This document shows positions 7,254-15,547 of a stretch of DNA of 64,000 nucleotides, one piece after another; the first letter of the stretch is position 1, and each line of letters opens with the position of its first letter. The notes under the pieces are model-generated. The model saw nothing but the letters and a program-made list of their open reading frames with translations, was not told the origin of the DNA and did not search any database. Origin of the DNA: Bacteroidia bacterium (GTDB taxonomy: Bacteria; Bacteroidota; Bacteroidia; B-17B0; Aurantibacillaceae); NCBI GenBank assembly GCA_016787785.1, contig JAEUTO010000003.1:1-64000 (forward strand). The letters are read 5' to 3'. Both the position numbers and the translations under genes were made by a program.

Positions 7254-7261
7254 TATATTTG
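7254..7261 (+). promoter_or_regulatory. -7 element for the plus-strand regulator gene
   Basis: TATATTTG on the plus strand, about 20 bases before the GTG start at 7281, giving a very short leader. The -33 region lacks a clear TTTG. It is divergent from the element at 7200-7207; about 45 bp between them could hold operator sites. Confidence 0.45.
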
Positions 7262-7280
7262 CTAACATATTAATTAACAA

Positions 7281-7892
7281 GTGGAAGAAAACATTAATAC
7301 TAATATTAAAAAGTATATTAAGGAACACGGCATAAACATTACGGCTTTAGCCCGAAATACTGGTTTTAGTAAACAAAATCTTATAAGAATACTTAATAGC
7401 GATGACATTAAAGTAAGTCAGGTCTATAAGATTTCTGAAGCTTTAGATAAAGACAAAAAATATTTTTTTAATATTAAATCTGAAGAAGAGAAAAAAGAAA
7501 TCGAAGCTTTATATAGTCAAGTTAAGGAAAATAACGAAAGATTAAAAAAATTGATTGTTAGTGCGGTTTACCAGTCTTATTATAATGAATCGTTGCATAT
7601 TTATGAATCGAATAAAAAAATAAGAGACAGTTTAAAATTTGAAGACTTTTTTGAATCACAATTTAAAAGTAACGAACAGAGAATAAGAGAAATTATAGGT
7701 GAAATACTTCTTTATGATATGTCTGCCCTTTTTCTAAAAAAAGGAGTAAGCCCAAAACAACTTGGTCTTTTTGATCTTTTCCATAAAGTACAAAACTATA
7801 TTTCAGATAATGTAAATTACTTATCCGAAGGGCTGAATTTAGGCGTATCAATTGATACAAAAAGTAAAAAAAACGGTTCAAATAAGAAATGA
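7281..7892 (+). CDS. Helix-turn-helix regulator with long C-terminal helical region
   Basis: The 203-residue protein starts at GTG 7281. Residues about 15-60 (INITALARNTGFSKQNLIRI, then VSQVYKISEALDK) form an XRE-type DNA-binding domain. The rest is strongly charged and predicted helical (EEEKKEIEALYSQVKENNER), possibly a coiled-coil dimerisation region, with no known effector domain recognised. It is the last gene of the mobile element, immediately before the tRNA-derived attachment sequence, and divergent from the small regulator at 6976-7179; together they look like the element's control switch. Confidence 0.65.
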   Translation: MEENINTNIKKYIKEHGINITALARNTGFSKQNLIRILNSDDIKVSQVYKISEALDKDKKYFFNIKSEEEKKEIEALYSQVKENNERLKKLIVSAVYQSYYNESLHIYESNKKIRDSLKFEDFFESQFKSNEQRIREIIGEILLYDMSALFLKKGVSPKQLGLFDLFHKVQNYISDNVNYLSEGLNLGVSIDTKSKKNGSNKK

Positions 7893-7943
7893 TACAACAA
7901 CTAAAACCCAATAAAACCAGTGTTTACAAAGGAAAACAGTTAA

Positions 7944-7964
7944 TTCAAGTCCCGTCCCGGGTAC
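7944..7964 (+). other. tRNA 3'-end fragment: element attachment site
   Basis: TTCAAGT is a tRNA T-loop, followed by CCCGT (3' strand of the T-stem) and CCCGGGT (3' strand of the acceptor stem) plus a discriminator A. The bases before it (AAAACAGTTAA) do not pair as ACGGG, so the 5' part of the tRNA is missing here. This is what integration into a tRNA 3' end leaves at the distal border. The intact tRNA copy is not in the window and should lie to the left of position 1. The tRNA isotype cannot be told. Confidence 0.7.
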
Positions 7965-7965
7965 T

Positions 7966-7994
7966 AAAGCAGAGATTTTTTCTCTGCTTTTTTT
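7966..7994 (+). terminator. Terminator of the original tRNA gene
   Basis: AAAGCAGAGA (7966-7975) pairs with TCTCTGCTTT (7981-7990) around five T and is followed by a T-run to 7994. It sits directly after the tRNA fragment, as expected for the host tRNA terminator displaced by integration. Confidence 0.85.
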
Positions 7995-8107
7995 ATTTAG
8001 TTGTTTTTACCGCTTTTGGTAGGTTTTTACAAAATCATCGTTTTTTTACCTATTGCGGTTTTTATACTAAATTATTGATTATCAATAATATAAAAACAGG
8101 CCTCTCT

Positions 8108-8138
8108 ATTGTCAATCTAAAAAAATTTTGTATCATTG
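8108..8138 (+). promoter_or_regulatory. Probable promoter of the outer-membrane protein pair
   Basis: ATTG (8108-8111), a 19-bp spacer and TATCATTG (8131-8138) each differ by one base from the Bacteroidota consensus. The leader to ATG 8202 is about 57 nt. Confidence 0.5.
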
Positions 8139-8201
8139 CATGTTAATAAAATTAAAAAGGGAAAGTTTCCCGGTTTAATTTATTTTTAAATATTTAAGAT
8201 T

Positions 8202-8879
8202 ATGAAATTTTTTAGAACATCAGTACTTTGTTTATTCTTATTATCACTAACAACTACTGTCAGTGCGCAAGGTGGAGGAAAAAAGGTATCTCCTATAACC
8301 CGTTTTTTCAAAAAAACGCCCTTCACTTTTAATTTGGGGGGACACGTTGTTGATGACGACGGTCAGCCATTTAATAATTTATTCAACGTGGGTAAATCAT
8401 GGAACTTTTTACCTTACCCTACCCGTTTAGCGGTTGACGGTTATTTTCAAAAAGGATGGAGTTTTCAAATGGAATTTGCTTATACTCAATACAAATCGGG
8501 TAAAACAATCCAAAATTCAGAAATAACGGGAACGTATACATTCTTTTCAGTTGACGGTCATGTAAAGTATGACTTAAACGAATTAATTGGAGACACGCAT
8601 TGGTTTGACCCTTATGTAATTGGTGGTTATGGGTATACAATGAGAACTGTGGCTAAAAATCACAATACCGGGACAGCGAATTTAGGTTTGGGTTTCAATA
8701 TTTGGGTGTATCAAAACCTTGGTTTTAACGCTCAAAGTGTTGCAAAATTTGCCATGCAAGAAGGAACTTCAAACTATTTACATCATTCAGTAGGTATTGT
8801 TTACAGGTTTGAATATGGAATGGGTAACCGTCCTGGTAAGTTAGGCAGACGTTACACCTTCTTAAAAACAGTAAAATAA
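8202..8879 (+). CDS. Secreted outer-membrane beta-barrel-type protein (paralogue 1)
   Basis: The 225-residue protein starts with a signal peptide (MKFFRTSVLCLFLLSLTTTV, cleavage probably after VSAQ or nearby). The mature part has alternating hydrophobic/aromatic strands and the conserved ending NLGLGFNIWVYQNLGFNAQS ... HHSVGIVYRF typical of small OmpA-like/porin-family barrels of Bacteroidota. The final strand is followed by a short basic tail. It has a same-strand paralogue 26 bases downstream sharing the same key segments (LTPYPSR/LPYPTR, GYG(Y/L)T(M/Y)R, NYLHHSVG). Function unknown; a membrane-associated role is inferred. Confidence 0.7.
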   Translation: MKFFRTSVLCLFLLSLTTTVSAQGGGKKVSPITRFFKKTPFTFNLGGHVVDDDGQPFNNLFNVGKSWNFLPYPTRLAVDGYFQKGWSFQMEFAYTQYKSGKTIQNSEITGTYTFFSVDGHVKYDLNELIGDTHWFDPYVIGGYGYTMRTVAKNHNTGTANLGLGFNIWVYQNLGFNAQSVAKFAMQEGTSNYLHHSVGIVYRFEYGMGNRPGKLGRRYTFLKTVK

Positions 8880-8905
8880 TTTCTTTCAACATTAATATAA
8901 AAAAA

Positions 8906-9532
8906 ATGAAGGCATTAAAATCAATCTCTCTTTCTCTCTTAACTTTAGCTTCAGTTTCTACTACGTCGGCACAAAGCATTGCGCAAAGGATAAAGAATAC
9001 AACTTTGGTATTTGGCTTGAGCGAACATATCATTATTGATAACGGTAAAGAGTATCAATTTAAATTTGATACAAAAAACTGGCAACTAACTCCTTATCCT
9101 AGTAGGATTACTGCTGAAGCTTATTTAAAAAAGGGCTGGAGTCTTCAAACTGAACTTGCATATACAGGTTACAAAGCTAATACAGTTGTAGATAATAATC
9201 TTCAGTTAAAAAGCAGTACTTTTTTCTCTGCAGATTTTAATATCCGTTACCATTTTGAAACGCTGTTCCTTCACCAAAGTTTTTTTGATCCATTTTTAAC
9301 GGCTGGTTATGGACTAACTTATCGTTCTGCTGTTCATGTAACTCAAAACACTACCGGAACAAACAATCTAGGTTTAGGAATGAATTTTTGGATTTATAAA
9401 GGTTTCGGCCTAAGTCTTCAAAGTGTTGGTAAATTTGCTTTAAAAGGCGGCTCCAAATCAAACTATCTTCATCATTCAGTTGGTGTAGTTTATAAATTAA
9501 AACCGCTTTCGAATAAGCCTGCTTTAAAATAA
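8906..9532 (+). CDS. Secreted outer-membrane beta-barrel-type protein (paralogue 2)
   Basis: This 208-residue paralogue of the preceding protein has a signal peptide ending near TTSAQ, the matching blocks LTPYPSRITAEAYLKKGWSL and NNLGLGMNFWIYKGFGLSLQ, and the ending NYLHHSVGVVYKL. It is probably cotranscribed with the gene at 8202 and ends before an intrinsic terminator. The pair looks like a tandem duplication that has diverged most in the loop regions between strands. Confidence 0.7.
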   Translation: MKALKSISLSLLTLASVSTTSAQSIAQRIKNTTLVFGLSEHIIIDNGKEYQFKFDTKNWQLTPYPSRITAEAYLKKGWSLQTELAYTGYKANTVVDNNLQLKSSTFFSADFNIRYHFETLFLHQSFFDPFLTAGYGLTYRSAVHVTQNTTGTNNLGLGMNFWIYKGFGLSLQSVGKFALKGGSKSNYLHHSVGVVYKLKPLSNKPALK

Positions 9533-9560
9533 GAAACCAAAACGTTCAAATAATATTAAA

Positions 9561-9587
9561 AGCCACTCCTAATTGAGTGGCTTTTTT
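9561..9587 (+). terminator. Intrinsic terminator of the barrel-protein pair
   Basis: AGCCACTC (9561-9568) and GAGTGGCT (9575-9582) with a six-base loop and a run of T; preceded by A residues. Confidence 0.85.
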
Positions 9588-9782
9588 ATTTGACACTATT
9601 TCTTTCCATCCAATATCATTAGATACAAATCAACCGTCTTTAATACGTACATATTTTAATAATTTTATTTTTCCGGGGCTTTATCCATTACGACAACTGA
9701 ACACATCTTACAATTTTATACAAGAGTAGTATGTATAAGAAGAACTTATACGTTAATTTATATTATTGAATGAGTAGAGCAT

Positions 9783-9805
9783 AAAAAAAGCCGCAAATTG
9801 CGGCT
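9783..9805 (-). terminator. Intrinsic terminator of the CUB-domain protein gene
   Basis: On the minus strand AGCCGCA (9799-9805) and TGCGGCT (9789-9795) enclose a three-base loop, followed by seven T. It lies 30 bases beyond the stop codon at 9835. The 195 bases between the two terminators (9588-9782) show no gene. Confidence 0.85.
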
Positions 9806-9834
9806 TCAGTTTATTAGTAATCAAAATAAAGTTT

Positions 9835-11811
9835 TTAATCAACCTTGATCATCTTTTGTTTTGAAACGATCTTCTTATTGCTGTCAATGCTTTCTATAAG
9901 ATAAATCCCCGCTCGTAATTCGCTGCAATTTAAATTTAGCGGTGTAACTCCAGTTCCAATATTTTGATTAATTGTTTTCACCAACTTACCAAAGGTGTCG
10001 TATACATTAATCGTTAATACAGATACAATCTTAGAATCTACTATCATTGCAAAATCTCCTTTAACAGGATTAGGATAAATTCCCGATAAAGCTATTTCAC
10101 CATCTTTTGCTCCTAACGGTAAAACATTTGTTCTTGTTTGTTGACCGTTATTTTCAAAAGAAGTAATGCGGTAATAATTTAAAGTTCCCGGCATTGTTGT
10201 TTTGTCATCAAATGTATATTTAGAAGGCAAATTGTTTGGAGTGATCTTTGCGATCTCCACAAAGTTTTCTGCATCAGATGATCTTTCAACAATATAGTTC
10301 TTAACTCCGGATTCAACTGCACTTTCCCAGGTTAATTTATTTATTCCTTCTAAACGCTCGCCATAAAAACTTTTAAAGTTTACAGGTAACACAGCACATG
10401 GTCCGCCAGGCGCAGCACAAGGCGATGTAAACCTATAAGCCGTATTTGTCATGTTCCATTGCGTTGGATAATTATGTGCCGTAGCATTTACAGGTGGTAT
10501 ATATGTGTTGCCATCAAAACTGGTCAAACCCATAATAGCTGCGCCATTATTCCAAGTAGCGCAAGTTTGTTTATTGGTAATATGTATTTCAATATTATTT
10601 GACGTTTCAAATAATTTAATTTGTCCGGTAAAGTCTTTAGATGCATTTGTATTACAAGGAGAAGAATACATTGGAACATTTAAAAAAGAGATTACAAAAC
10701 GCCTGTTGGGCGCCACACCAAGTGTAGTATAACGAATCGTTCCACCAACAGATGGGTCAATATCATGCCAAGGCCCTAAAACAGCATTTTGAGGAGTTGA
10801 TGTAGTATTATTCACCTTTGATGGAGCGGGCTGATCTATAACGTAACCTGTACCTATGCCACCAGCGGCCATTTGATTAAAATAAACATTGGGGAAACAA
10901 GGTACACCTGCAAAAACCAAAGCGCCATTAGATGCCGGGAAACCACCACCATACTGTGCGCCGGTAAAACAAAACGGGAAACCAAATAAAATTGAACTAC
11001 TGTAAAGAACATCATCTGTACTTGGCGCTAAAGTTCCTGCAAACACGTCAAAGCTATAAGGAACAACCGAAGGCACATAGGTGGAAAGATCACAGCTAGC
11101 CGCGGCACTGCCTGTACCTACTGATATTGTATTACTGAACGCGCAACTTGCGCCACAGCAAGCTCTTTTTCTAAAAAAGGTTTGGCCAATATAACTTGTA
11201 CTGGCTGAACCAGCGCCGGTTGCATTAGTTATATTTGTCCATGGTCCGGTAGCAGTTGGAGCAGATTGCCATTGCGATAAGATTCCACAACCAGCACTTG
11301 CGCCAGCAGCAGATAAGGTTACCGGTCCACCCGAAGCACAACCTGCGGTAGAAGATGAAATTGATATGACTCCAGGCGCAGGAGCTCCTGCACAAGGAGG
11401 CGCGCACGTTATAGTAGCTTGCCAGCCGGCACCAACAACTGATCCATCAGATGTAAAACGAAATGTCATGGTGTTGCCAGAAGAAACATAAGTAACCGGT
11501 CCTGCAATAATTCCAAACACGTTTGCTAGAAGGGGTGAGGCTGTGGTTGGTCCATCATATATATTTAGATCGTCGCAACAAGACTCGATATCAATATTAG
11601 CGAGCGTTATGCTCAAACATTGCCCGACAGGAGCTGTAAATGTTTTTGTGAAGTTTTCGCTATTTGCATAATTACCACCTACGTTACCGCTATCGTAAAA
11701 TAAAGACGAAGAAGGACAACCAATGGCAACATTTGTATTGTTCATTATGTAGGTTTGTGCCTTACTAAAGTAAAGTGAAAAAAGCGCAATAAGTAAATAA
11801 AAATTTTTCAT
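9835..11811 (-). CDS. T9SS-secreted protein with N-terminal CUB-like domain
   Basis: This is a 658-residue exported protein. A signal peptide (MKNFYLLIALFSLYFSKAQ) is followed by a CUB-like beta-sandwich (about 40-137, ESCCDDLNIYDGP with TMTFRFTSDGSVVGAGW), an Ig/SprB-like Cys-rich segment, a large middle region and a fibronectin-like stretch (LPVNFKSFYGE ... ITSFENNGQQ). The last 80 residues are a type A T9SS sorting domain (GIYPNPVKGDF ... LRAGIYLIE), so it is translocated by the Por machinery and probably surface-anchored or released. It follows the small secreted protein gene at 11820 by 8 bases. Adhesion or enzymatic role unknown. Confidence 0.8.
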   Translation of the reverse strand: MKNFYLLIALFSLYFSKAQTYIMNNTNVAIGCPSSSLFYDSGNVGGNYANSENFTKTFTAPVGQCLSITLANIDIESCCDDLNIYDGPTTASPLLANVFGIIAGPVTYVSSGNTMTFRFTSDGSVVGAGWQATITCAPPCAGAPAPGVISISSSTAGCASGGPVTLSAAGASAGCGILSQWQSAPTATGPWTNITNATGAGSASTSYIGQTFFRKRACCGASCAFSNTISVGTGSAAASCDLSTYVPSVVPYSFDVFAGTLAPSTDDVLYSSSILFGFPFCFTGAQYGGGFPASNGALVFAGVPCFPNVYFNQMAAGGIGTGYVIDQPAPSKVNNTTSTPQNAVLGPWHDIDPSVGGTIRYTTLGVAPNRRFVISFLNVPMYSSPCNTNASKDFTGQIKLFETSNNIEIHITNKQTCATWNNGAAIMGLTSFDGNTYIPPVNATAHNYPTQWNMTNTAYRFTSPCAAPGGPCAVLPVNFKSFYGERLEGINKLTWESAVESGVKNYIVERSSDAENFVEIAKITPNNLPSKYTFDDKTTMPGTLNYYRITSFENNGQQTRTNVLPLGAKDGEIALSGIYPNPVKGDFAMIVDSKIVSVLTINVYDTFGKLVKTINQNIGTGVTPLNLNCSELRAGIYLIESIDSNKKIVSKQKMIKVD

Positions 11812-11819
11812 TCCTTATG

Positions 11820-12200
11820 TTATTTAAGTGTAAAGCTTGTAGCGTCTTGCGCTGCTTTAATTTCCGAATAAGCAGTTGTAGTTTTGATATGAATATCTTT
11901 GTAGTTTATGAACTGGCTAACAAATTTAACCAGTTCAGCGTAACGTATAAATTTTGGATTATTAACCGTAGCCAGATCAATTAAAAGACAATTGTGCGAT
12001 TGAAAAATAAACACTGCTGTTTCAATTTGGGTTTGGTTTGCAAATTCGGCCTGTAAATTAGTTAATTGTGCGTTAGTAGCCGTTGGAATATACAAAACCA
12101 CTTTACTTTCTAAAGAATCTGATTCATAAATTTGCTCAATTTGAGACTTAGAAAAAATAGAAATAATCAAAAAAATAAGAATTAATATGTATCTATTCAT
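11820..12200 (-). CDS. Small secreted protein, 126 residues
   Basis: The protein starts with a signal peptide (MNRYILILIFLIISIFSKSQ) and has about 106 mature residues with no recognised domain. It is the first gene of a two-gene unit with the CUB/T9SS protein, sharing the promoter at 12229-12236. Three phased 9-bp repeats lie 94-143 bases upstream, suggesting specific regulation. A role with the neighbouring surface protein is likely by context only. Confidence 0.65.
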   Translation of the reverse strand: MNRYILILIFLIISIFSKSQIEQIYESDSLESKVVLYIPTATNAQLTNLQAEFANQTQIETAVFIFQSHNCLLIDLATVNNPKFIRYAELVKFVSQFINYKDIHIKTTTAYSEIKAAQDATSFTLK

Positions 12201-12228
12201 AATCTTAAATTTTAAGATGCTGGTAAAA

Positions 12229-12236
12229 CAAATTTA
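12229..12236 (-). promoter_or_regulatory. -7 element of the 11820/9835 unit
   Basis: TAAATTTG on the minus strand, about 28 bases before ATG 12200, matches TAnnTTTG. There is no TTTG at the -33 position, consistent with an activator-dependent promoter served by the upstream repeats. Confidence 0.5.
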
Positions 12237-12293
12237 ATAAAAAAAAGCGAAATTTTTGATAAAAACCGTTTTAGATCGAGTAAAACTGGTCTA

Positions 12294-12343
12294 AAATGAG
12301 TGAATTGACAGTTTAAATGAGTGAAGTACCATTTAAACGAGTG
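12294..12343 (-). repeat. Three 9-bp direct repeats with 20-21-bp periodicity (operator-like)
   Basis: On the plus strand AAATGAGTG (12294-12302), AAATGAGTG (12315-12323) and AAACGAGTG (12335-12343), that is CACTCATTT/CACTCGTTT in the direction of the downstream gene. Nine-bp repeats with a 12-bp spacer are the known arrangement of LytTR-type regulator sites such as AgrA boxes; the match here is in spacing, not in AgrA sequence. Confidence 0.55.
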
Positions 12344-12378
12344 TTCTTTGAAAAAAATGCAAAGCGTTTAAAGTAAAA

Positions 12379-14772
12379 TCAGGCTTTTGAAAATATTTTT
12401 TTCCACCATGGTTTTTGTTTTTCTTTCCCATAACCGTAGCCTCCATAACCATAACCATAACCATAGCCATAACCATAACCATAGCCTTTTTTCTGGTCGG
12501 TACCGTTCATCAAAATTGCCATGTTTGGTAATTTATTTTCTTTGTGTGCATTTTCAGGAACGTAAAGAAATTGCTTTTGTAAATAGTGCGCGCGCACAAC
12601 GTAAACAAATGAATCTGCATATTTACCTAATAGCAATGTATCTGTTACTAATCCAACGGGCGCAGTATCTACAATAATATAATCGTATGTTTTTTTAACC
12701 TCATCAAACATTTCCTTTACCCGGTCATGCATTAACAACTCTGCAGGATTAGGAGGTATAGCTCCTGAAGGCAAAAGATCAAGGCTCTCGATTTTAGGTG
12801 CTGTAAAAATAACTTGACTTAAATTAATATCAGAGTCAGAAATATAATTACTTAATCCCGTTTTATCATTTAATCCAAGATACTTTAAGATCTTAGGTGC
12901 TCTAAGATCCATACCAATTAATAATACTTTTTTTCCTGAGTTGGCGATAATGGATGCCAAATTCAGCGCTACAAACGATTTTCCTTCTTTAGCTAAGGTG
13001 GATGTAACAAAAATAGTGCGTCCTTTAGCTTTTTGAGTGTCCATTATAAAATCAACATTTGTTCTTAATAAACGAAATGCTTCTGCAATACTTGATTGAT
13101 CGCCTCGTGTTACAACAATTTTATTTTCAGATTCTACAAAAGGAATATCTCCCAAAAAAGGAACGCCAATTCTATCAATATCGCGTTTACCATGAACTTT
13201 ATTATCGAGTATATCCATTATATATATAATAATGATTGGAATTATTAAGCCCAATAAAATAGCGGTTAAATAGGTTATTTGCCTTTTTGGAGATACTTGA
13301 TAACCATTGCTGTAGGCATTATCAATTACTTTTGCATTGGCTACTGTAACAGCAAGTGCTATATTTGTTTCTTCGCGTTTTTGAAGCAGGTATAAATAAA
13401 GTGTTTCTTTGATTTGCTGCTGGCGCTGAATGATCCGATACTCGCGCTCATATTTTGGAACAGTTGCGATTTTTGAGTTAATACCTGATTCCTGTTTATT
13501 TAATTCTTTTACTTTTATTTGTAATGCATTCTGATAATTAAATAAACTTTCCTTAATGCTTTTTCTTATGCCAGCCAATTGAGCATCCAAATTTTCAATA
13601 ACCGGATTTTTTTCGCTTGAGTTCTTTAATATCCTGTTACGTTCTAAAACTACTTTGTTGTATTCTGTGATCATACCTGACACAGAAGCATCACTCAACC
13701 CTAAGTTTGCAGGTATAAGATCGCTTGGTGAGGTGTGCTGCAAAATATAATCATACATATAATCAGCCAAAACTTTTTGTGTATTTGCTTCAAGTATACC
13801 CGTTTCACTCGCACTTCCTGTTTGCAAAAATAATTTAGCTTCCGACTCAACATCTACCAATTTATGTTTCGTTTTAAAATCTTCAGCCTCCCCTTCAACA
13901 TCTGATAATTCTGATGTTATGAATTTTATCCTATCGTTAATAAAATCAGCTGTGTTTTTACTTACCTGATTCTTATCGGCAATAGCATCGGCATTGTGTT
14001 GTTTAATTAGATTGTTAACTATCGCAGCCGCCTTTTCCTTTACCGGATCTTTCAAAGAAATATTAATAACGTTAGATGACTTATTTACAGGATCGATCTT
14101 GATAGACTCCCTGTAGCTATCAACCACGGATTGCAACGGGTTTATTACAACGCGAACATCCTTTCCGATTAAGTTATTCTTTTTTAGATCTATTGGTGCG
14201 AAAAGGATCACTTTTCCAAAATCAAAGTTAAATGCTTCTCCAAAGGCATAGGTTCCTTTTAGCTTACCATTTCCATCAAGCAAATTAAATTTTTCGTTTG
14301 ATTGTATTGAAACTACGAACTCGGCGCCAATATTATAAACGGATGTGTCGCCGTTTAAAAAACGTATATTTATTGGTGCATTATCAAATTTTTCTTGCAA
14401 AATTGGTCCTTGTTCAATAAAATACTGCACATTCAATCTCAGCTCTTTTACCACCAAAGTCATTAAAGCGCGAGATTTTAAAATTTCAATTTCATTATCA
14501 ATATTACCGCTGCTTTTTAATATTCCCAGATCTTCAAAAGCCGATAGTTCTGAAATAGCGCCGCCTTTTTTATCATCTTTAATTAAGATGGAGGCTGATA
14601 CTTCATACAATGGCACCTGATAACGTAAATATACTTTTGCGATCGTAAAAGCTAAAACTACACCCAGTACAAGCCATTTCCAATGGGCAAGATACCTGTA
14701 AACAATATTAACTATATTGTTTTCAGCGTCGTTAGATTCTTCGGAAGAATATTTTGGTTGTTCGTTTTCCAT
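12379..14772 (-). CDS. Wzc-type polysaccharide co-polymerase / bacterial tyrosine kinase
   Basis: The 797-residue inner-membrane protein controls capsule or exopolysaccharide chain length and export. It has an N-terminal Wzz domain with TM1 at about 33-51, a long periplasmic coiled-coil region, TM2 (about 515-540, LLGLIIPIIIIYIMDILD) and a cytoplasmic BY-kinase domain. Kinase motifs are Walker A TSTLAKEGKS, Walker A' VLLIGMDLRAPK and Walker B YIIVDTAPVG. The tail carries nine Tyr in Gly-Tyr repeats, the autophosphorylation cluster, encoded by a hexanucleotide tandem repeat. It is last in the polysaccharide operon, 4 bases after wza. No low-molecular-weight tyrosine phosphatase gene is seen nearby. 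Confidence 0.92.
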   Translation of the reverse strand: MENEQPKYSSEESNDAENNIVNIVYRYLAHWKWLVLGVVLAFTIAKVYLRYQVPLYEVSASILIKDDKKGGAISELSAFEDLGILKSSGNIDNEIEILKSRALMTLVVKELRLNVQYFIEQGPILQEKFDNAPINIRFLNGDTSVYNIGAEFVVSIQSNEKFNLLDGNGKLKGTYAFGEAFNFDFGKVILFAPIDLKKNNLIGKDVRVVINPLQSVVDSYRESIKIDPVNKSSNVINISLKDPVKEKAAAIVNNLIKQHNADAIADKNQVSKNTADFINDRIKFITSELSDVEGEAEDFKTKHKLVDVESEAKLFLQTGSASETGILEANTQKVLADYMYDYILQHTSPSDLIPANLGLSDASVSGMITEYNKVVLERNRILKNSSEKNPVIENLDAQLAGIRKSIKESLFNYQNALQIKVKELNKQESGINSKIATVPKYEREYRIIQRQQQIKETLYLYLLQKREETNIALAVTVANAKVIDNAYSNGYQVSPKRQITYLTAILLGLIIPIIIIYIMDILDNKVHGKRDIDRIGVPFLGDIPFVESENKIVVTRGDQSSIAEAFRLLRTNVDFIMDTQKAKGRTIFVTSTLAKEGKSFVALNLASIIANSGKKVLLIGMDLRAPKILKYLGLNDKTGLSNYISDSDINLSQVIFTAPKIESLDLLPSGAIPPNPAELLMHDRVKEMFDEVKKTYDYIIVDTAPVGLVTDTLLLGKYADSFVYVVRAHYLQKQFLYVPENAHKENKLPNMAILMNGTDQKKGYGYGYGYGYGYGYGGYGYGKEKQKPWWKKIFSKA
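12445..12486 (-). repeat. Seven tandem hexanucleotides encoding the Tyr cluster of the kinase
   Basis: Seven consecutive ATAACC/ATAGCC units (plus strand), read on the minus strand as GGT TAT or GGC TAT, encode (Gly-Tyr)7; two more Gly-Tyr units follow after one Gly. Such a tract can change copy number by strand slippage without breaking the frame, altering the number of phosphorylatable Tyr. Confidence 0.85.
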
Positions 14773-14776
14773 TTTA

Positions 14777-15547
14777 TTATCTGCTTAACAGCGTTACCAT
14801 TGTAATTAACAATGAAAGCACTGATATAGCTATCCCTACATTTGATGCATTTACGACAGAGGAATTTATTTTTGCCCTGTTTGGCTGAACATATACCACG
14901 TCGTTTTGATTAAGGTAAAAAACCGGTGAAGAAAACAGTTCTTTTGAGGTTAAGTCGATGCGGGTCTCTGTTTTTTTTCCATCAACATCCCGTATAACAA
15001 GTACATTTTTTCTAACTGCGGTTATCTGAAGGTCACCCGCAATTCCCAAGGCTTCGATTAGTGTGATCCTTTCGTTTGGAATATTAAAAGTACCAGGACT
15101 TCTTACTTCACCCAAAACTGTAACTTTAAAATTTAAAATACGAATGTTTACATTTGGATTAGCAACATATACTTTTAACTTTTCTTTAATTAAATTTGTA
15201 GCTTCCATTCTGTTAAGGCCTGACACTTTTATTTTACCAATAACCGGAAAATCGATATTTCCGTCTGCATCAATTAAATACCCTGCTGGCGTTGGCATAC
15301 CCGCGGTATAACCACCAACAATATTATTATTAATAACAGTAACAGGTAAATTAAATGGCCTTACGGCATCTGCGTCAACACCCAAAACCGTAATAGATAA
15401 AAGATCATCGGTTCGCAATACAGGTGTATAATTTTTATTAAGATCTGAAGAAGAGATGCCGCCCGTACCTTGAAAGTAGATAAGATTTTTTTTTGAGGTG
15501 CAAGAGGCCAATACTATTAGAACAAAAAATAGTGATTTGATTCTCAT
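14777..15547 (-). CDS. Wza-type polysaccharide export lipoprotein
   Basis: From ATG 15547 the protein has about 256 residues with a lipoprotein signal (MRIKSLFFVLIVLASC, lipobox LAS-Cys). A polysaccharide-export (Poly_export) domain follows (RTDDLLSITVLGVDADAVRP), then an SLBB domain (VTVLGEVRSPGTF) and a C-terminal hydrophobic segment (VGIAISVLSLLITMVTLL) that probably crosses the outer membrane or anchors the protein. In-frame ATG 15565 is an alternative start but would put six extra residues before the signal peptide. It forms the outer-membrane export channel partner of the kinase encoded 4 bases downstream. Confidence 0.9.
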   Translation of the reverse strand: MRIKSLFFVLIVLASCTSKKNLIYFQGTGGISSSDLNKNYTPVLRTDDLLSITVLGVDADAVRPFNLPVTVINNNIVGGYTAGMPTPAGYLIDADGNIDFPVIGKIKVSGLNRMEATNLIKEKLKVYVANPNVNIRILNFKVTVLGEVRSPGTFNIPNERITLIEALGIAGDLQITAVRKNVLVIRDVDGKKTETRIDLTSKELFSSPVFYLNQNDVVYVQPNRAKINSSVVNASNVGIAISVLSLLITMVTLLSR

